Positions 34,753-47,234 are shown, counted from the stretch's first letter. The stretch: DNA of 64,000 nucleotides from Zygnema cylindricum (GCA_037447655.1 JBBHKE010000095.1:165789-229788), one strand, 5' to 3'. The notes: generated by a model not told the origin, from the letters alone. Made by a program: numbers and translations.

Positions 34753-37290
34753 TTTAGGACACCTTTTATCAATGGTTTTTATTAATGGTTTATATCAGTG
34801 GTTTTTATTAACGGTTTTTATCAAATTAATGGTCTTTATTAATGGTTTTCCCTAATGGTTGTTATTAATGGTTTTATCGATGGTTTTAATTAATGGTTTT
34901 ATCGATGGCTTTTATTAATGGTTTTTATGGATTGCTTTTCATCCATGGTGTTTATTTAGGAATTTTTTGTCTTGTTTGTTGCTTTGCGTTCAATTTTTGG
35001 GAACTTATCATTGTCATTAAAAAATTCGAAGGGGAATTCCTGTTAATCATATGTATATTGCCGTAGGTTTGTCGTAAAAGAAAATTCAGACGGGGGAGTG
35101 AGAGGAAGGATTGAGTCTTGATTGAATCTTGTCTCAATTGGTTGGTAGAAAACATAGAAATATGTTTATATGGAGATTCATTTATTGGTTGGTTTATTTA
35201 CATTGGTTTTTAATCCTTCTTGACTTTTATAAAGGCTATTTTTTTTGTTTAGATGCTTATTTGATCTTATCCTGAAGCACGGTTCACCCGGACACACCTC
35301 TATTGTTTCTTTTCTAAATATGGTAAACTACATTGCCCATCGTTAGTTAATAACACTAATTTGGTTGCTACTTTTTTTGGTCGAAACCCTAAAATGGTCT
35401 TAACAACACTATTTGAGAGAGTGGACTAAAACTGGCCACGTCTCTTTGTACTAAATGAGTATTATATATTCTAATTTTGCACTAACAGTAATAAATCCTT
35501 AATGCTTTTAACGCTAATAACAATGGGCAGTGTGGTTCTTTCTGTTGTTACCTTTTAAAAACAATGCGGTATATGTTGTTTTGTTTGCAAAAATGTTTAG
35601 ATGGGACATATCAACAAATAAAAGTATAATCAAATATAGTATAAAAAGTCCGTTAAAAGTTACAATAGGATAGAATTGTCAAAAACGTAGTCCCAGATCT
35701 TCGATTTTATTTAATCTTAGTGATTAAAAATAGAGTTATCGTTTAAATCAGATAACTAAATTGTTCCCTCGCTGTAAAACATCGTCATTCTTCATGGCAC
35801 AAAAAACAAAAAAATAACATTCCTACGGATTTCTTTTTCCATTTGGAAAAGAAGACGTCTATTATGATGCTTGAACTATTAATATATATGTGATAAAATG
35901 AAGACTTTATTAGTATACGTATAACAAATCAATTTTGGTACTTCAAATTAATGAGGATCATACAATATGCCTAAGTATACAAATTTTCAAAAGGTGTAAT
36001 ATACCATTTTGAAGTTTTATGTAACATATTACCCACCTAGTTGGATGCACGAAAAATTATTCAAGAAGTATGTGTTCGGTGGCCTTAGTTAAAAATCCAT
36101 TATTTCATAGGTGGACAAAACATAGACGCATTCAATGGCATTTTGTGAAGTACTTGATTACTTCCAAGGGTACAGCCCGATGTAATTGAAACTTAGCGAA
36201 CTTACTTTTTATTCTAGCGAAGATTCTCCGTACATGATTTTCAAGTGTCCCAATGCGTAACAACGAAATTGTTACTTAAGGCTGTGACGATTGTATACGT
36301 CGACAATGCTCGTGACGGCTGTCAACGTCTACAATCTGTCTTGACGCACCGTATTTTTTGAAACGTTTTGGTACGTCGCATGTCTTTGCTTGACATCATA
36401 GGCGTAACGCCTTCCAGCCATGGCTGAACAAGATGCTTTTGCGTTATAGAATTCTTGAGGCCCCTGCAAAATATGAAATATTTTTTTTTGGGCGCGTTTG
36501 TTGGGTTCTTCCCATCGTGACTTGGTTCGCGCACATGCGTTAGCAAATGTGGGGAAAGTGAAAAACGGGGTGAAAGAAGAATGGAGACCACGGAGAGTGA
36601 AAAGAGAGAAGCAATTAGAAAGCTAAGGCATGAAAGTGGAGAGCGAAAAAGCAAAGCCAATAACCTTCCTCAATTATAATTGGCGCCACATAGGTTAGAG
36701 TCCAGATTCTGAAAATCTAAAAATATTCTTCAAACGGAAAATCTGAACGTAATATCTGTACCAGCGGAGGTATTTAATGATTCGTACGAAAAGTTTGCGG
36801 CCACATTTTAATTTTGAAAATGGAAATCAAAATTTTGAAACGGCATGGCAAAAAGAAAGCCGCAAACTTTCAAGGTCGGTGGATGTCAGACAGAGCGTGC
36901 GAAGATACTTTTAGGTTCACCTCCGTACAGCGTGGCAAAAAGCACATGGCTTGTACGACGTGGCAAAAAGCACATGGCCTGTACGACGTCGAATCTGCAC
37001 GAAAACGTACGGCATCCAATAACCGACCCCACTTTTCGTCTAATGGAATCTTACCCTAAAAACCAACAGCAGAAACAAACAACAACAGGCATAAAAACTT
37101 AAAGATGTCACGTCTCGTTGCCGTTCGGTGAAGGGGATTGTTTTGTTAGTTTCACGTGACGTTCGCATTCGGCGACGCGCGTCGCGACATTATTCGAGAA
37201 CGAATGTGCCACGTGGAACCCTCTAATACGTGTGACGCGTGGCTCTAGAATGTCGGAGAGCCCGAAAACCCGGAGAGTGAGCCTAAATTC
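34753..37290. other. intergenic, STR7 3' side
   Basis: 34765-34960 contains about ten imperfect repeats of TTAATGGTTTTTA (AT-rich minisatellite), possibly part of the STR7 3' UTR. 35328-35535 is an M2 MITE. 36932-36988 has a 28-base tandem doublet built on CGTGGCAAAAAGCACATGGC. The remainder shows no gene that I can support. Confidence 0.5.
35328..35535. mobile_element. MITE M2, third member
   Basis: Ends CTACATTGCCCATCGTTA and, inverted, TAACAATGGGCAGTGTGG, like 7688-7879 and 17743-17945. Confidence 0.55.
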
Positions 37291-37445
37291 AGTACACCGC
37301 GAATCGTAATTAGTAGTGTTGTGTATCGGTAAAAAACTTACCGCGATAACACCGATACCGATAGTTATCGGTTATCGAACGGTCAGAGGTTCCGATATAT
37401 CGGTCTGGGACCAACAAATTCCATATCGGCGATAACTTAAAAAAT
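37291..37445. mobile_element. MITE fragments: M1 end and TATCGG-family half element
   Basis: An isolated M1 terminus (TACACCGCGAATCGTAATTA, about 37293-37312) abuts AGTGTTGTGTATCGGTAAAA and a stretch that is the inverse of 50605-50720. The second family is AT rich with many CGATA/TATCG words and hAT-like TAGTGTTG ends. Confidence 0.5.
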
Positions 37446-37645
37446 ATATAGTATGCATACAATAGTACTTGCGCCTTCATTACTTCAGAAATGTGACAGT
37501 TGTAGACGTCTCCAAAACTTGCGACAGCTGTAAACGTCAACAAACTGCGGAAAGTTGTAGAAGCCGTATTTATTAAAAGTGTGAAGATGAGCTTGGAAGA
37601 GGGTCGAAAGTTCGAAACTCGAAAGGATAATAACGCCAAAATGGA

Positions 37646-38170
37646 GTACACCGTGAATCGCTATTAGCGTAATGAAATAGATAGCGTAATGAAACAATTA
37701 GCGTTATTTACGCTAATTGGGAATGTCGTTTTTTTTGGAAATAATTTTTATTCTAATTTTTCGTACACTCTAATTTGCAAACTGCTTTGTAGAAAATTTC
37801 GGTGCAGAATATCTCCACACTACAATATGTGCATGTACGAAATTGTTCAAATCGTACGCCGTCGCATTTTTTTTTCATCCGCGAATGCCGGAAAAAATTT
37901 ACGCAATTACATGTTAGCGCGACTACGGGACAGCGTGAATATCTTTTCTGTACTTTTCTACTAAAAAAAGTACTAAATTGTACGGCTCTGACAGACCGTA
38001 CACAACAGTATTTACGATGGCACTATATTAGAGTCATGAATCCTATTTTATGGAACACCTCAAATAACGTGTAGGAACATTTAGAATGTCTAATTCTATT
38101 TGAGAATTTGCCCAAAAAAACAGGGTACCTCAATTAGCGACCAACACGCTAATAGCGATTCAAGGTGTAC
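37646..38170. mobile_element. MITE M1c
   Basis: Ends GTACACCGTGAATCGCTATT at 37646 and AATAGCGATTCAAGGTGTAC ending at 38170, inverted with one mismatch in 20. It is 525 bp with no coding capacity, and it lies 760 bases upstream of the CAMTA-like ATG. Confidence 0.8.
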
Positions 38171-38927
38171 TTTCAAAGTTTAAAAAGGAAGTGAAATGTA
38201 CTTTGGCTCTTGGCTTCCCGCCCATTATTCGTACGGCGTACGATTTTCTCGTCTCAAGTCCCGTTTTCTGTGAGTATTGTCGGTGGCAGAGAGCCAATCG
38301 GAGAGCGCTTTCCATACCGACCGTCGGATTAACAATCTGACGACTGTGCAAAGGGAATAGAAATTTTCTGCGGACAAAAAAACCTTAACATTAATTAGGG
38401 ATACACGGCGTAACGAGTGTATCAGCCGTCACCAATCACATTGTCATTTTTCGCCCCGGAGCGACGCCAAACCCAAAGTTAAGCAAAATGTTCGCATTTG
38501 CTTCGGGGTATGAGGTTCGGAAAAGAGGTCCGGAATTCTGGTTCGAGGTTCGAGGTTTCGGTTTTCAGGAATATTTGGAGACGTGTGGAAGGTGTACGGA
38601 AACACGCATAATCACCTGTTGAACCCAAATCAAATGCCTTTTAGGGTGTTTACGCAGTTCTCTTACCAATTTTCCTGTTTCCTTTCCCCTCTCTCTCTCC
38701 CCCTCTCCTCCTCCCTTTTTTCCCTATCTTCTCACACTGTCCTCCTTGTCCTTCTCTCTCTCTCCCATTGCCTCTCTTTTCCCCTTTCTCTCCTCCCTCT
38801 CTCCCTTCCTCTCCTCCCTCTGCCCCTTTCTCTGCTCTCTCTCTTCCACGTCTTTTCCCACTCCCTCCCTCTCTCCTCCTTCTCCCTCCCTCTCCACTTC
38901 CTCTCCCACTGCCTCTCCTCCCTATCG
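38171..38927 (+). promoter_or_regulatory. CAMTA-like gene upstream region and CT-rich 5' leader
   Basis: 38171-38660 is alignable with 47235-47790 in the broken copy. 38670-38920 is a 250-base CT-rich tract that runs up to the ATG in both copies. An open frame through the tract is in frame with the ATG here but not in the other copy, so it is taken as 5' UTR. Long pyrimidine leaders may influence translation or promoter activity; neither is shown. Confidence 0.5.
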
Positions 38928-41049
38928 ATGGACGATTTGATCGCGCGTTTGGTCTCAAAAGCAAAAAAAGAATTTTTGTCATCTTCTGAAATTCAGAAGC
39001 TTTTGGAAAATTTGACTGGTGACGAGGAATTTCTTAAAGAGGAACCACCTCAGAAGCCGGCTAGTAAGTTTTTAATTCTAGATTGAATTAGGTTTAAACA
39101 GAGTTGATATGGTTTAATACGGTTTATTTTAATTATCTTTGATTGTTTTCAATTAAATACTGCTATATTTATTTTATTTGGTTCAATTAGGTTTTGATTT
39201 AGTTCTTTAGTTTGATTCAATTCATTATTTTCAGATTTAGTTCTAAATTGTTTGAAACTTTTTTTAATTTAATTACGACATTTTTCGATGTAATTCAATT
39301 AGGTCTTTCCTGGAATACAGTATTTAGGCATTATTTAATTTATTTATTTTATTCAAAAAAATAACAAACACAACTTTCTGTACTTTCAGTACGAAATACT
39401 GCGCTGAACTTTGCGTTGTTTCCGTACTAGATTTCGCACTAAATTAACGAAGAATGCTGCACAAAGGTCTGCACAGAGTAAGTAAATTGGATTTTGTATA
39501 ACTGTGTAGGGGATATACTGTAGGCATTTTTATTTTTTTTCTGGGTACGACTCGAATTGCCAGTTTAAACTTTTTTCTTTTCCTTTTCGTGCTATTTTGA
39601 AGGTGGAAACTTTTATGTTTACAATAAAAAGATAACAAAACACTTTCGGAACGATGGCTATAGTTGGGAAAAAAAACCCGATGGAAAAAAAGTTGAGGAA
39701 GCGCACACTTCTCTCAAGGTGAGTCCATCACGTTAATTATTTTTTAATTTTTCTTTAATGTGTTTTTTGTTTTTTTATTTTCATTTTTATTTGTTTTTTG
39801 CTTTTTGTTTTCTATTTTTGTTTGTATGGTTGCATCTCTGGTAGTTTTTTGTGAGTTTGTAAAAATGCAAATTTCCAATTTTGGACTTTTTTCCTTTTTT
39901 TTTTTTAAAGAAGAACCAAAATAACTTTTACTTTCCATCACACTCTTTTTTGAAGTATCTTTTTTGTTTCTTTTGGTCTCATTCCTTTTCTTCTCGAGTG
40001 TATGAAAACTGATTCCGTTTTGTTTGTTTTTTTTTTTTTTTTTCTCAGTTGGAAGATGGTAATTCATTGGAATGTTATTATTCTCATGGAGAAAACGACA
40101 CAAGTTTCCAGAGACGATCGTATTGGGTGAAGAATACAAACAAAAAGTATGTATGTAAAATAACATTTAAAAGAAAATCTTGAAAAACATTTTTTTTTTT
40201 ACGTTAAGTCTTTTTACTGTTCAATTCTTTTGCTAAAGTCTCATTAGATTTGCATAAGTATGACTTTCTCTTTCTTGAACGAACTGATCTCCCGCCCTGA
40301 TCGATTTTGGCGATGGATTTCTGATCGCCGGGTGGAAATGAATTATTCTCTTCACCATGTTGCCTACTACTACTCTATGGTACAATAAGAAAGCACCGAA
40401 TCGCAAAAGTATTGACAAAACTTGACAGAATAGTTTCAAAATACCAGGGGAAAATCAACAGGAAAGTAATTGACAACTAAATTTGAGTATGAAATATTGC
40501 AGAATCTAAAACGATCTTATGTAAGAAAAGAAGTTCCTCTCGAGGGTTCGGTAAGGCAAACTCGACGATCTTATAAAAGAGCAAAAGTTATTCTCGAAGG
40601 TTCGGTAAAGCAAACTTGCATCGCTGCCTCTGAATTCTCGCTCCGTTTGAATGAAGGTTTAGATGGAAACCTGACTACCTCTCAAAACCACAGTAATTCT
40701 GAAGACCGGGAAGAAAATTCTACACCTGTTCACTATGACTTCTGGGGCATTTTGCACATCCCGCTGGATATCAATGAACTGCTGGGCAATCCCGTATTGG
40801 AAGAAAATGAGAGTAACTCCGAAAACCTGGATACTGGAATCTCGGATGATTCTCAATCGGGGGATACTTCTGAATCGCTCGAAGAAAAGGAATCGAAAGG
40901 TAGGCCATCCGCTTCGCCTCCCTCTTACTGCTGTTGTTGTAGTTTGTTATAGTGTATTTTCTTCTCTCTTTTCTTCTTTGTTTCTTGACACATGAAGTTA
41001 TTTATAATGTGTGGAATAGTGTTGCGAGTAGGAGTTCCCGCTCCCTCCA

Positions 41050-41148
<99 letters not shown>

Positions 41149-42623
41149 CTTCCTCTCCCCCTCTCTCTGTCCCTCCCTCTTCCCCACCCTCTCCCCCTCC
41201 CTCTCTGTTTCCATTAATTTTATGTATGACGTATATATAATGTGCGTGCGTGCGTGCTTGCATTTGTGTGTGTGTGAGTATATTTATTTTACTTTGGACT
41301 ATCGTTTCTTTTCCTTTATTTTTGGTTTCAGATCTTGTGAACTCGTGGTTTTCTTCGGATTCTTCTGACATCAAGTTTGAGAAGACGCATCATTTCATCC
41401 GCTTTTGCCCGAATACGGGAGAACCTCAGGTAAAATGGAAAAAAAAAAAAAAAAAAACAATGTTATAAGTACTTGGAAAAAAAAATGAAATTAATTCAAA
41501 AACATGGAAATTTTCAAAATTTTCTGAAAAAACTAGATGGTGCATCTGATTTGTTGGCTTCAAGGAATCCGAAAAATAAAGGGATGTAAATGGAAAAGAA
41601 GAAAAATAATAACAAGAAAGGTAATCAAAACTAGGTTTTTAGAAAACATATGAAAACTTTGAAAAAAAGGTGGGACATGAAAAAAATCGCATTATTTTGT
41701 TTTTGATTGGTCTATAATCATATAAACAAATAGCTACATTTAATGTCATCTTATGCAATTTAATTTTTTAACTAAATGAATCTTATCCTGCCCAAGTTCA
41801 AGTTTTGCATTTTTGTCTTCAATACAATATTTTTGTGGATACTACTTTTCTGGACCTAGGAAGAAAAAAACAGACTAAAATTGTACAGATTAAGTTCTCC
41901 AGAAAAACTTGAACTTAGAAAAAACCAAAAAACCAAATTGCAAATGAAAATGCTTACCGGCTACAATAATCCTCGTAGAAATCCTCATGTTTATCAGTTG
42001 TAAACCAAGTATTTAAAAGCAGTGTATATATTTAAGGACGATGTCAATAACCTTAAGTCTAGCAAAAACAAAGTCTCTCTATTAACATAAACAAGGTCTG
42101 TAGAGAGATACGTATTTTTTTGTTTCGACTTCTGTCACCTACACATCCTTTCTCATTTTTTTTTTGCAGCGACATAATCATTGATCTAATTTTGTTGTGA
42201 TTAAGAGAAATTCGACAATTCAGTAGGTTGTGGTATTCTTTTTGTACTATGCAATTTTTCCAAATTGCAGCATTTGTTAATGGGACAATGTTGTTAATAT
42301 TATTTCAGTCTAATTCAACAACATCTGTGTTCGTTTCTTGAATGTGCTTCTTTTTCTTCAAAATGCAGCTTTTGATAATGGGAAAATGTTCGAAGGACGA
42401 CATGGATTGGTTTCCGAATGAAAATTTGGGAATAACGATTAACGAGACAGAAATGAAGATCGAAACTCATCCGGAGTTTTTACTGTGTGATATTCCTCCA
42501 GAAGTTCACGAATCACTTGAATTTTTCGTAACTCTCGGAACAAGACAAATAAGCGAAAGTTTCAGCTTACAAATTGGAAATCTCAAATTGGGGAGAACAG
42601 AACGATTTGATTTTCCAAAATAG
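38928..42623 (+). CDS. CAMTA: short CAMTA-like protein: CG-1 DNA-binding domain plus TIG domain, no ankyrin or IQ region
   Basis: Six exons join in phase: 38928-39063, 39603-39718, 40049-40150, 40503-40899, 41332-41429 and 42369-42623 (stop), giving about 367 residues. Exons 1-3 form the CG-1 domain of calmodulin-binding transcription activators: SSSEIQKLLEN...KPASGNFYVYNKK, then HFRNDGYSWEKKPDGKKVEE, then LECYYSHGENDTSFQRRSYW. Exon 4 is an acidic Ser/Glu/Asp-rich linker, as in the CAMTA mid-region. Exons 5-6 resemble the TIG/IPT domain (LLIMGKC near its start, FLLCDIPPEVHESLEFFVTL). CAMTAs normally run to about 900-1000 residues with ankyrin repeats and IQ calmodulin-binding motifs. Here a stop follows the TIG domain and no such exons were seen before 44150. 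It may be a truncated duplicate or a genuinely minimal factor. The ATG at 38928 was chosen because it is conserved in the second copy (48087). Confidence 0.8.
41051..41148. repeat. (GTCCCT)n hexanucleotide microsatellite in CAMTA-like intron 4
   Basis: About sixteen near-perfect GTCCCT units, followed by a mixed CT-rich run to about 41205. Located about 180 bases upstream of the acceptor at 41330-41331. Apparent Ser-Leu, Arg-Asp and Gly-Gln frames are artefacts. Confidence 0.95.
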
Positions 42624-42906
42624 AAAACGGTTTGTCGACTACAAAGGGCAATATCGGTCAGGAGGTAGGAGGAATTTTCCTTCTTTTGAAAACAACGAGG
42701 CATATTTTTTCTATGGTATTTACATTAAATGAATGTAACAATAATAATGAGGATGAAAATGAGAAGGAGAATGAGAATGAGGGTGAGAGTGAAAGTGAGT
42801 GAGAGTGAGAGGCAGAGAGAGTGAGTGAGCAAGAGCGAGGGCGAGAGGGAGAGGGAGAGCAAGAGGGAGAGTGGGTGGGAGTGGGAGTGGGAGTGGGAGC
42901 GGGAGC

Positions 42907-42968
<62 letters not shown>

Positions 42969-44546
42969 TTTAAAAACCCTAATTTGGCACAAAACAACAC
43001 TTTCCTAAATATAAAAAAACTGTATTTGCCTAATAGCTTAAAAAGTAACCACTATTAGCATTGTGAAATATATAGCATGAGGTCTCTTTTAGTATTAAAA
43101 ACTTATAAATTAGGTTTGAGCTATTTTGCAAATTAGTGTTTAGAAAAAACAATTAGTTTCAAAGTTATTTCATATGTTCAGAGGCTAGAAAAACCGGCAC
43201 CGAAAATTGTGTTGACAAATTTTCAATTTTCAACTTCTTTTTTCTTTTGTTTTATTTTCATTTTTCAATATCCCCATATTTTTATGTCCATTTTTTGAAT
43301 ATTCTATGCCTTCAAATCTTATATTTAAATTTCCACCACCAATTTTCCATTTTTAACCAATCCTTATTGACTAACGTTAGGGTTTTAACTTCTCACACAC
43401 AATAAAACATTCGACGCCAGCTAATTTATTTATTTTAGCTTATTTGAAACATTTTTTTATTACATTAATTTGTCAATTTGCTGGTCATCAGACTTAATAG
43501 CGTTTGTCATATAACTTATGCAGTCAAATAAGTACCTTTTTTTTCTACCTTGGGAGGTGGTACAGATTGTAAATAGCGCCAATACCGTTTAAAAAAAGAA
43601 GTTACAAGAAATATAAATCCTTCCGTTTGAGAAGAATTCTGCGAAGTACCAGAAGAAATTTAAGAGTTACAAAAAAGAATGGAATGTTCCCTTAGGGAGG
43701 ATTTCAAAAATTGTAAAATGTCAAAAAAAATAAAAGAAAAGTGGTGTTAAATATTCGAACAATGGAGGGAAAAAAAAAGGGAAGGAGGGCGTGATGTTTC
43801 AGAGGACAATACGCTAATCGGGAATAGGAGAATCTAACATTTTTTGGAAACGAACCAATGGAAGGCGGAGAGATAGAAGGAGAGAGAAAGAGGTATGTTA
43901 GAAAGAGTACATTTCAATGACCTTTCAATAGCCGAATAGCTTGTTCGGCAGTTTCGGTTGGTTTTTTGGGCTTTTTAAGGGTATTTTAGGGTAACTTAAA
44001 GTACTTTCTGGTATATTATTGTATTTTCTGGTATTTGTTGTGTTTTATGGTATACTATGGCATATTATGGTGTATTATTGTATTTTATGGTATTTTGTGG
44101 TATATTATGGCATATTTTGGTATATTATGGTATATCATGGTTTGAGGAGTAGATAGAGAGCGAGAGAGGGAGGGGGAGAGGGAGAGGGAGAAGGAGAGAG
44201 ATAGGTAGAGAAGGAGGGGGAGGGAGAGGGGGAGAGGGAGGGAGAGGGAGGGAGAGGCAGGGAGAGGGAGAGGCAGGGAGAGGCAGGGAGGAGGTTGAGG
44301 GAGGGAGAGAGGGAGTGGGGGAGTGGGGAGAGAGGGGGGGAGAGGGGGATAGGGGGAGAGGGAGAGAGGTGGATGTTGCGTCAAAATGGTAATCGGTCGT
44401 CGCGGCCTGTCGCGCGACCGAATAGTTTCAGTTTGTTTTTTGTTGTCAAGCGTGTGGTCTTGTCTTTTGTCCTATTATGTTTCGTAGGTTGTTTTGAAGA
44501 TTCCCGGTCTCGCGTAGATTCGGTTTCGCGACGACCAGGTACAAAG
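42624..44546. other. 3' flank of CAMTA-like gene
   Basis: GA/GAGT-rich microsatellite at 42740-42966, AT-rich unique-looking sequence at 42967-43960 (homologous to 49000-49640 and, inverted, to 62960-64000), a TATGGTATTTT minisatellite at 43975-44150, then a GA tract at 44155-44370. No gene was found, and no exons for ankyrin or IQ domains. Confidence 0.6.
43975..44370. repeat. compound repeat: TATGGTATTTT minisatellite plus GA tract
   Basis: Degenerate tandem words TTTATGGTATATTATGG over about 175 bases are followed directly by TTTGAGTAG-like sequence and over 200 bases of GA-rich microsatellite. The same two-part arrangement occurs at 50725-50952 and, inverted, at 62490-62960. Confidence 0.8.
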
Positions 44547-45093
44547 CATAGTTCAAAAGTAGGTGAAAGTAGGCCCATACAATATGCCTATTGTATGCAA
44601 AACATACAATATGCCTTTAAGACCCATATTGTATTGGTCGAAAAATGAAAAAAAATAGTTACAGGGTTGAGTTGCACATCGATCGATAGAGAATTAAACG
44701 TCATGTTTAAATTTTGAAAAAAAAATGGACAAAAAAAACAATTTCTGTGAGTTTTGAGGTAAAACTTATTTAAATCGTTAGATTCAGTCGATCGGACGGT
44801 CTCTGATCAAAGTAGTGATCTAAGAAGATCACATGAAAAGCCCATAATACAACTTACGATAGGACTATCTGTCATATTAGCGTCTGCAATTTTGAACGTC
44901 CGCGTGTTTTAGTTCGCTAAAAAATTTCGTCCGTCGACGTGCGCTGAACTATGATCATACGTCAGATTCGTACGTCCGTACAAGAGTGTCCACAACGAAC
45001 ACCCATACAATATGCCTACTCTACGCGAGTTTAGTGCCAAGTTTTGTGCGCCTACCAAAGGCCTACCATAAAAACGCCTACTTTTGAACTATG
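44547..45093. mobile_element. longest hAT-like MITE of the CATAGTTC family
   Basis: 547 bp with ends CATAGTTCAAAAGTAGG and CCTACTTTTGAACTATG (17 of 17 inverted). Internally AAAGCCCATAATACAACTTACG and related words match the other family members. The flanks AAAG/CTTT do not show an 8-bp duplication, so the insertion may be old or rearranged. Confidence 0.75.
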
Positions 45094-46364
45094 CTTTAAA
45101 CTGCTTTTTAATCTGCAATCTACTCAAATCTGGTGAATCCTAGGAGGGCCATTGCTACAATTTTCTGCCAAGTGTCGTTGGACTGCCACGTGGATGCCTA
45201 TGGCCCACTCCTCCTCTCCTCTTCCTTCCTCCTTTTCACTAATTGAGCATGAATCTGGAGCTGCCCGTGGAAACGGCGCATCTCTGCAAGTGGTCTCTTT
45301 CTCTCCTTCGTCCTTTCTCGCTCCGTCACTTTCCTTTTCCCCTCCTATTGTTTTTATTCTTTTTCTCCCGCTTTCCTCCCTTGTTTTCTCAGGTTGTAGG
45401 CTCAAATAATGACTGAATTGAGCTTCTCAGTAGAGTTTTCTTCTCGCAGGGTTTTTTTTTTTTTGTGTGTGTTTTAGAAAAATCGTTTCTTCCAAAACTG
45501 ATGTACCTCTCCTTTTTCATNNNNNNNNNNTTTTGAAATAAAGTTTAGTGGAGCGCTCCACTAAAATTTATATCAGGCTTTTCCATTCGCTTATCTCTCT
45601 AAAACAGCGTGCACAGTCTAAAAAAAATACCAAAACATGCGTCTCATGGGTTTTTTTTCGGGGTGACGTGCAAAGGTCGACACGCATGACAAAAAGCATG
45701 CGACTAATGGCATGTTCCTGGAAGAGAGAGTTTATGTGCACAGAAGTGTGTATGCCGCATACTTTTTGTAACTGGTGGACAGCCGTTCACCCTTCTGTTT
45801 TTTCCTTTGGCGTAAAGACACGCCTGTCGCACAGAAATGCGGTTTCCTTTTTTGTCTTCCCACTTGCCGACAGGTGGTCAATGTTTTTCATACGCCGTAT
45901 GTGTGAAGACACGTGTATTTGAGAGAGAAGGTCCTTGTACGGTAATCAGCGTACGAAAAACAGTACGCACAGCTGGAAACGTGCAGTGGGGCTTTTTTTT
46001 CGGTACTCTGCGTACAAAACCATAAAAAAAATCTGACACGTGCGACAACATCTCTCTATTCGCTTACCTTTTCGGACTATATTTAAAATCACCTCGCGAG
46101 GTGATTTGAAATAAAGTTTTATCATGTGATGGAAGGACGCGAAAATGGGTCGAAATACGCTAAACGACAAAATGCAGCGCGCTAGACGACATACCACTGT
46201 ACGTATAAAGTTTCATGTAATGCAACTTGTACGGTGATAATTTCTCTTTTTTGGTACGGCCGCTGATTTTCACGTTTTTTTCTAAGTTACGTAGGAAAAC
46301 GACACGAAATAACTGTAACTTTAGCACATGCGAAAGTACCCTAATTCTAATGACTTCTTATTTG
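45094..46364. other. unassigned region with an assembly gap and a palindrome-bounded segment
   Basis: 45094-45520 has no gene I can support. Ten N at 45521-45530. 45547-46104 is bounded by palindromes at 45544-45565 and 46086-46107 and by a 15-bp direct repeat (TTTGAAATAAAGTTT at 45532-45546 and 46105-46119). A 124-codon frame at 45548-45922 shows no recognisable motif. Confidence 0.5.
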
Positions 46365-46705
46365 GGGTATGGTTACACGAGGAGGTCTCTGTAATTGTAC
46401 GGACAACAAAATTTTTGAATTACAGAGGCCTCGGGTACATCGCGTATCGTTTGTAAATATGTTTTACATACGTGTTCTGATATGAGTGGCTCCACGTAAG
46501 CTGCTACCAAATCTCTAAAGTCATCAAATATTTGGATACCGAAAAACGGTACTTGCGTATTACGTACGTGTACTTCGCAAGTGTACCTCGTCAATGTAGC
46601 TTAGAGATCTCCTTTCACTCTGCTGACTTTCAGGAAAAACCGTATATCTTTCCGGCAAAAATTTTACAATCACTCCGAAGTCACGTGACTTTGAAAACCT
46701 GTGAG
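46365..46705. repeat. dispersed repeat family shared with 16367-16740
   Basis: Starts GGTATGGTTACACGAGGAGG and follows the same word order as 16367-16740 to about CACGTGACTTTG. It is followed at 46730-46870 by AT-rich CGATATATCG sequence of the TATCG MITE type, ending CGATACCCAACACTA. Confidence 0.6.
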
Positions 46706-47234
46706 ATTTTTTTTTTTTTTTTAATGCTTCGATATATCGGAGATACGATATATTGGAGATATATCGCGATGGCTTTATATTCGATTAATCGAAGCGATAT
46801 ATCGAGTATCGGGTACTTAAGATTCGATATATTTTGAATATCTGAAAACGGTCCTCGATACCCAACACTAGGTGACGGGATAATTTCGGCGGATTCGCAG
46901 CCACCCTGGCGGAAGGCACATGGCCCTTGCGACGTGTACGCACTTCCGCGCGCGCTCATAGTGGATTCTTTTTTCTTTTCCACGCGACCTATTTTTACAC
47001 GTTCAGTCTTCGAGAATTGTCCTCCCTGTGGACGGTCTTACAAACTGTAGGGTAAGAGACGTGGCGTCTCGGATAAAAAGTGTGATAGAATCCGACGGTC
47101 CAAATGTACCCTTACAACCTTGGAGATATTTCTGTAATGATATTTTCCTTAGAAAAATATAAATTCTGTACGGACATGTAAAAAACGGTACGGCGGCCAG
47201 TGAAAAACCCCACTTTTCGCTAATGGAAGGCCGC

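Noticed and set aside
38583-38927. Upstream extension of the CAMTA-like protein through the CT tract
   Set aside because: The same tract in the broken copy is not in frame with the conserved ATG, so it is treated as leader.
45548-45922. 124-codon frame after the N gap
   Set aside because: No motif, begins in a palindrome and starts next to unresolved sequence.
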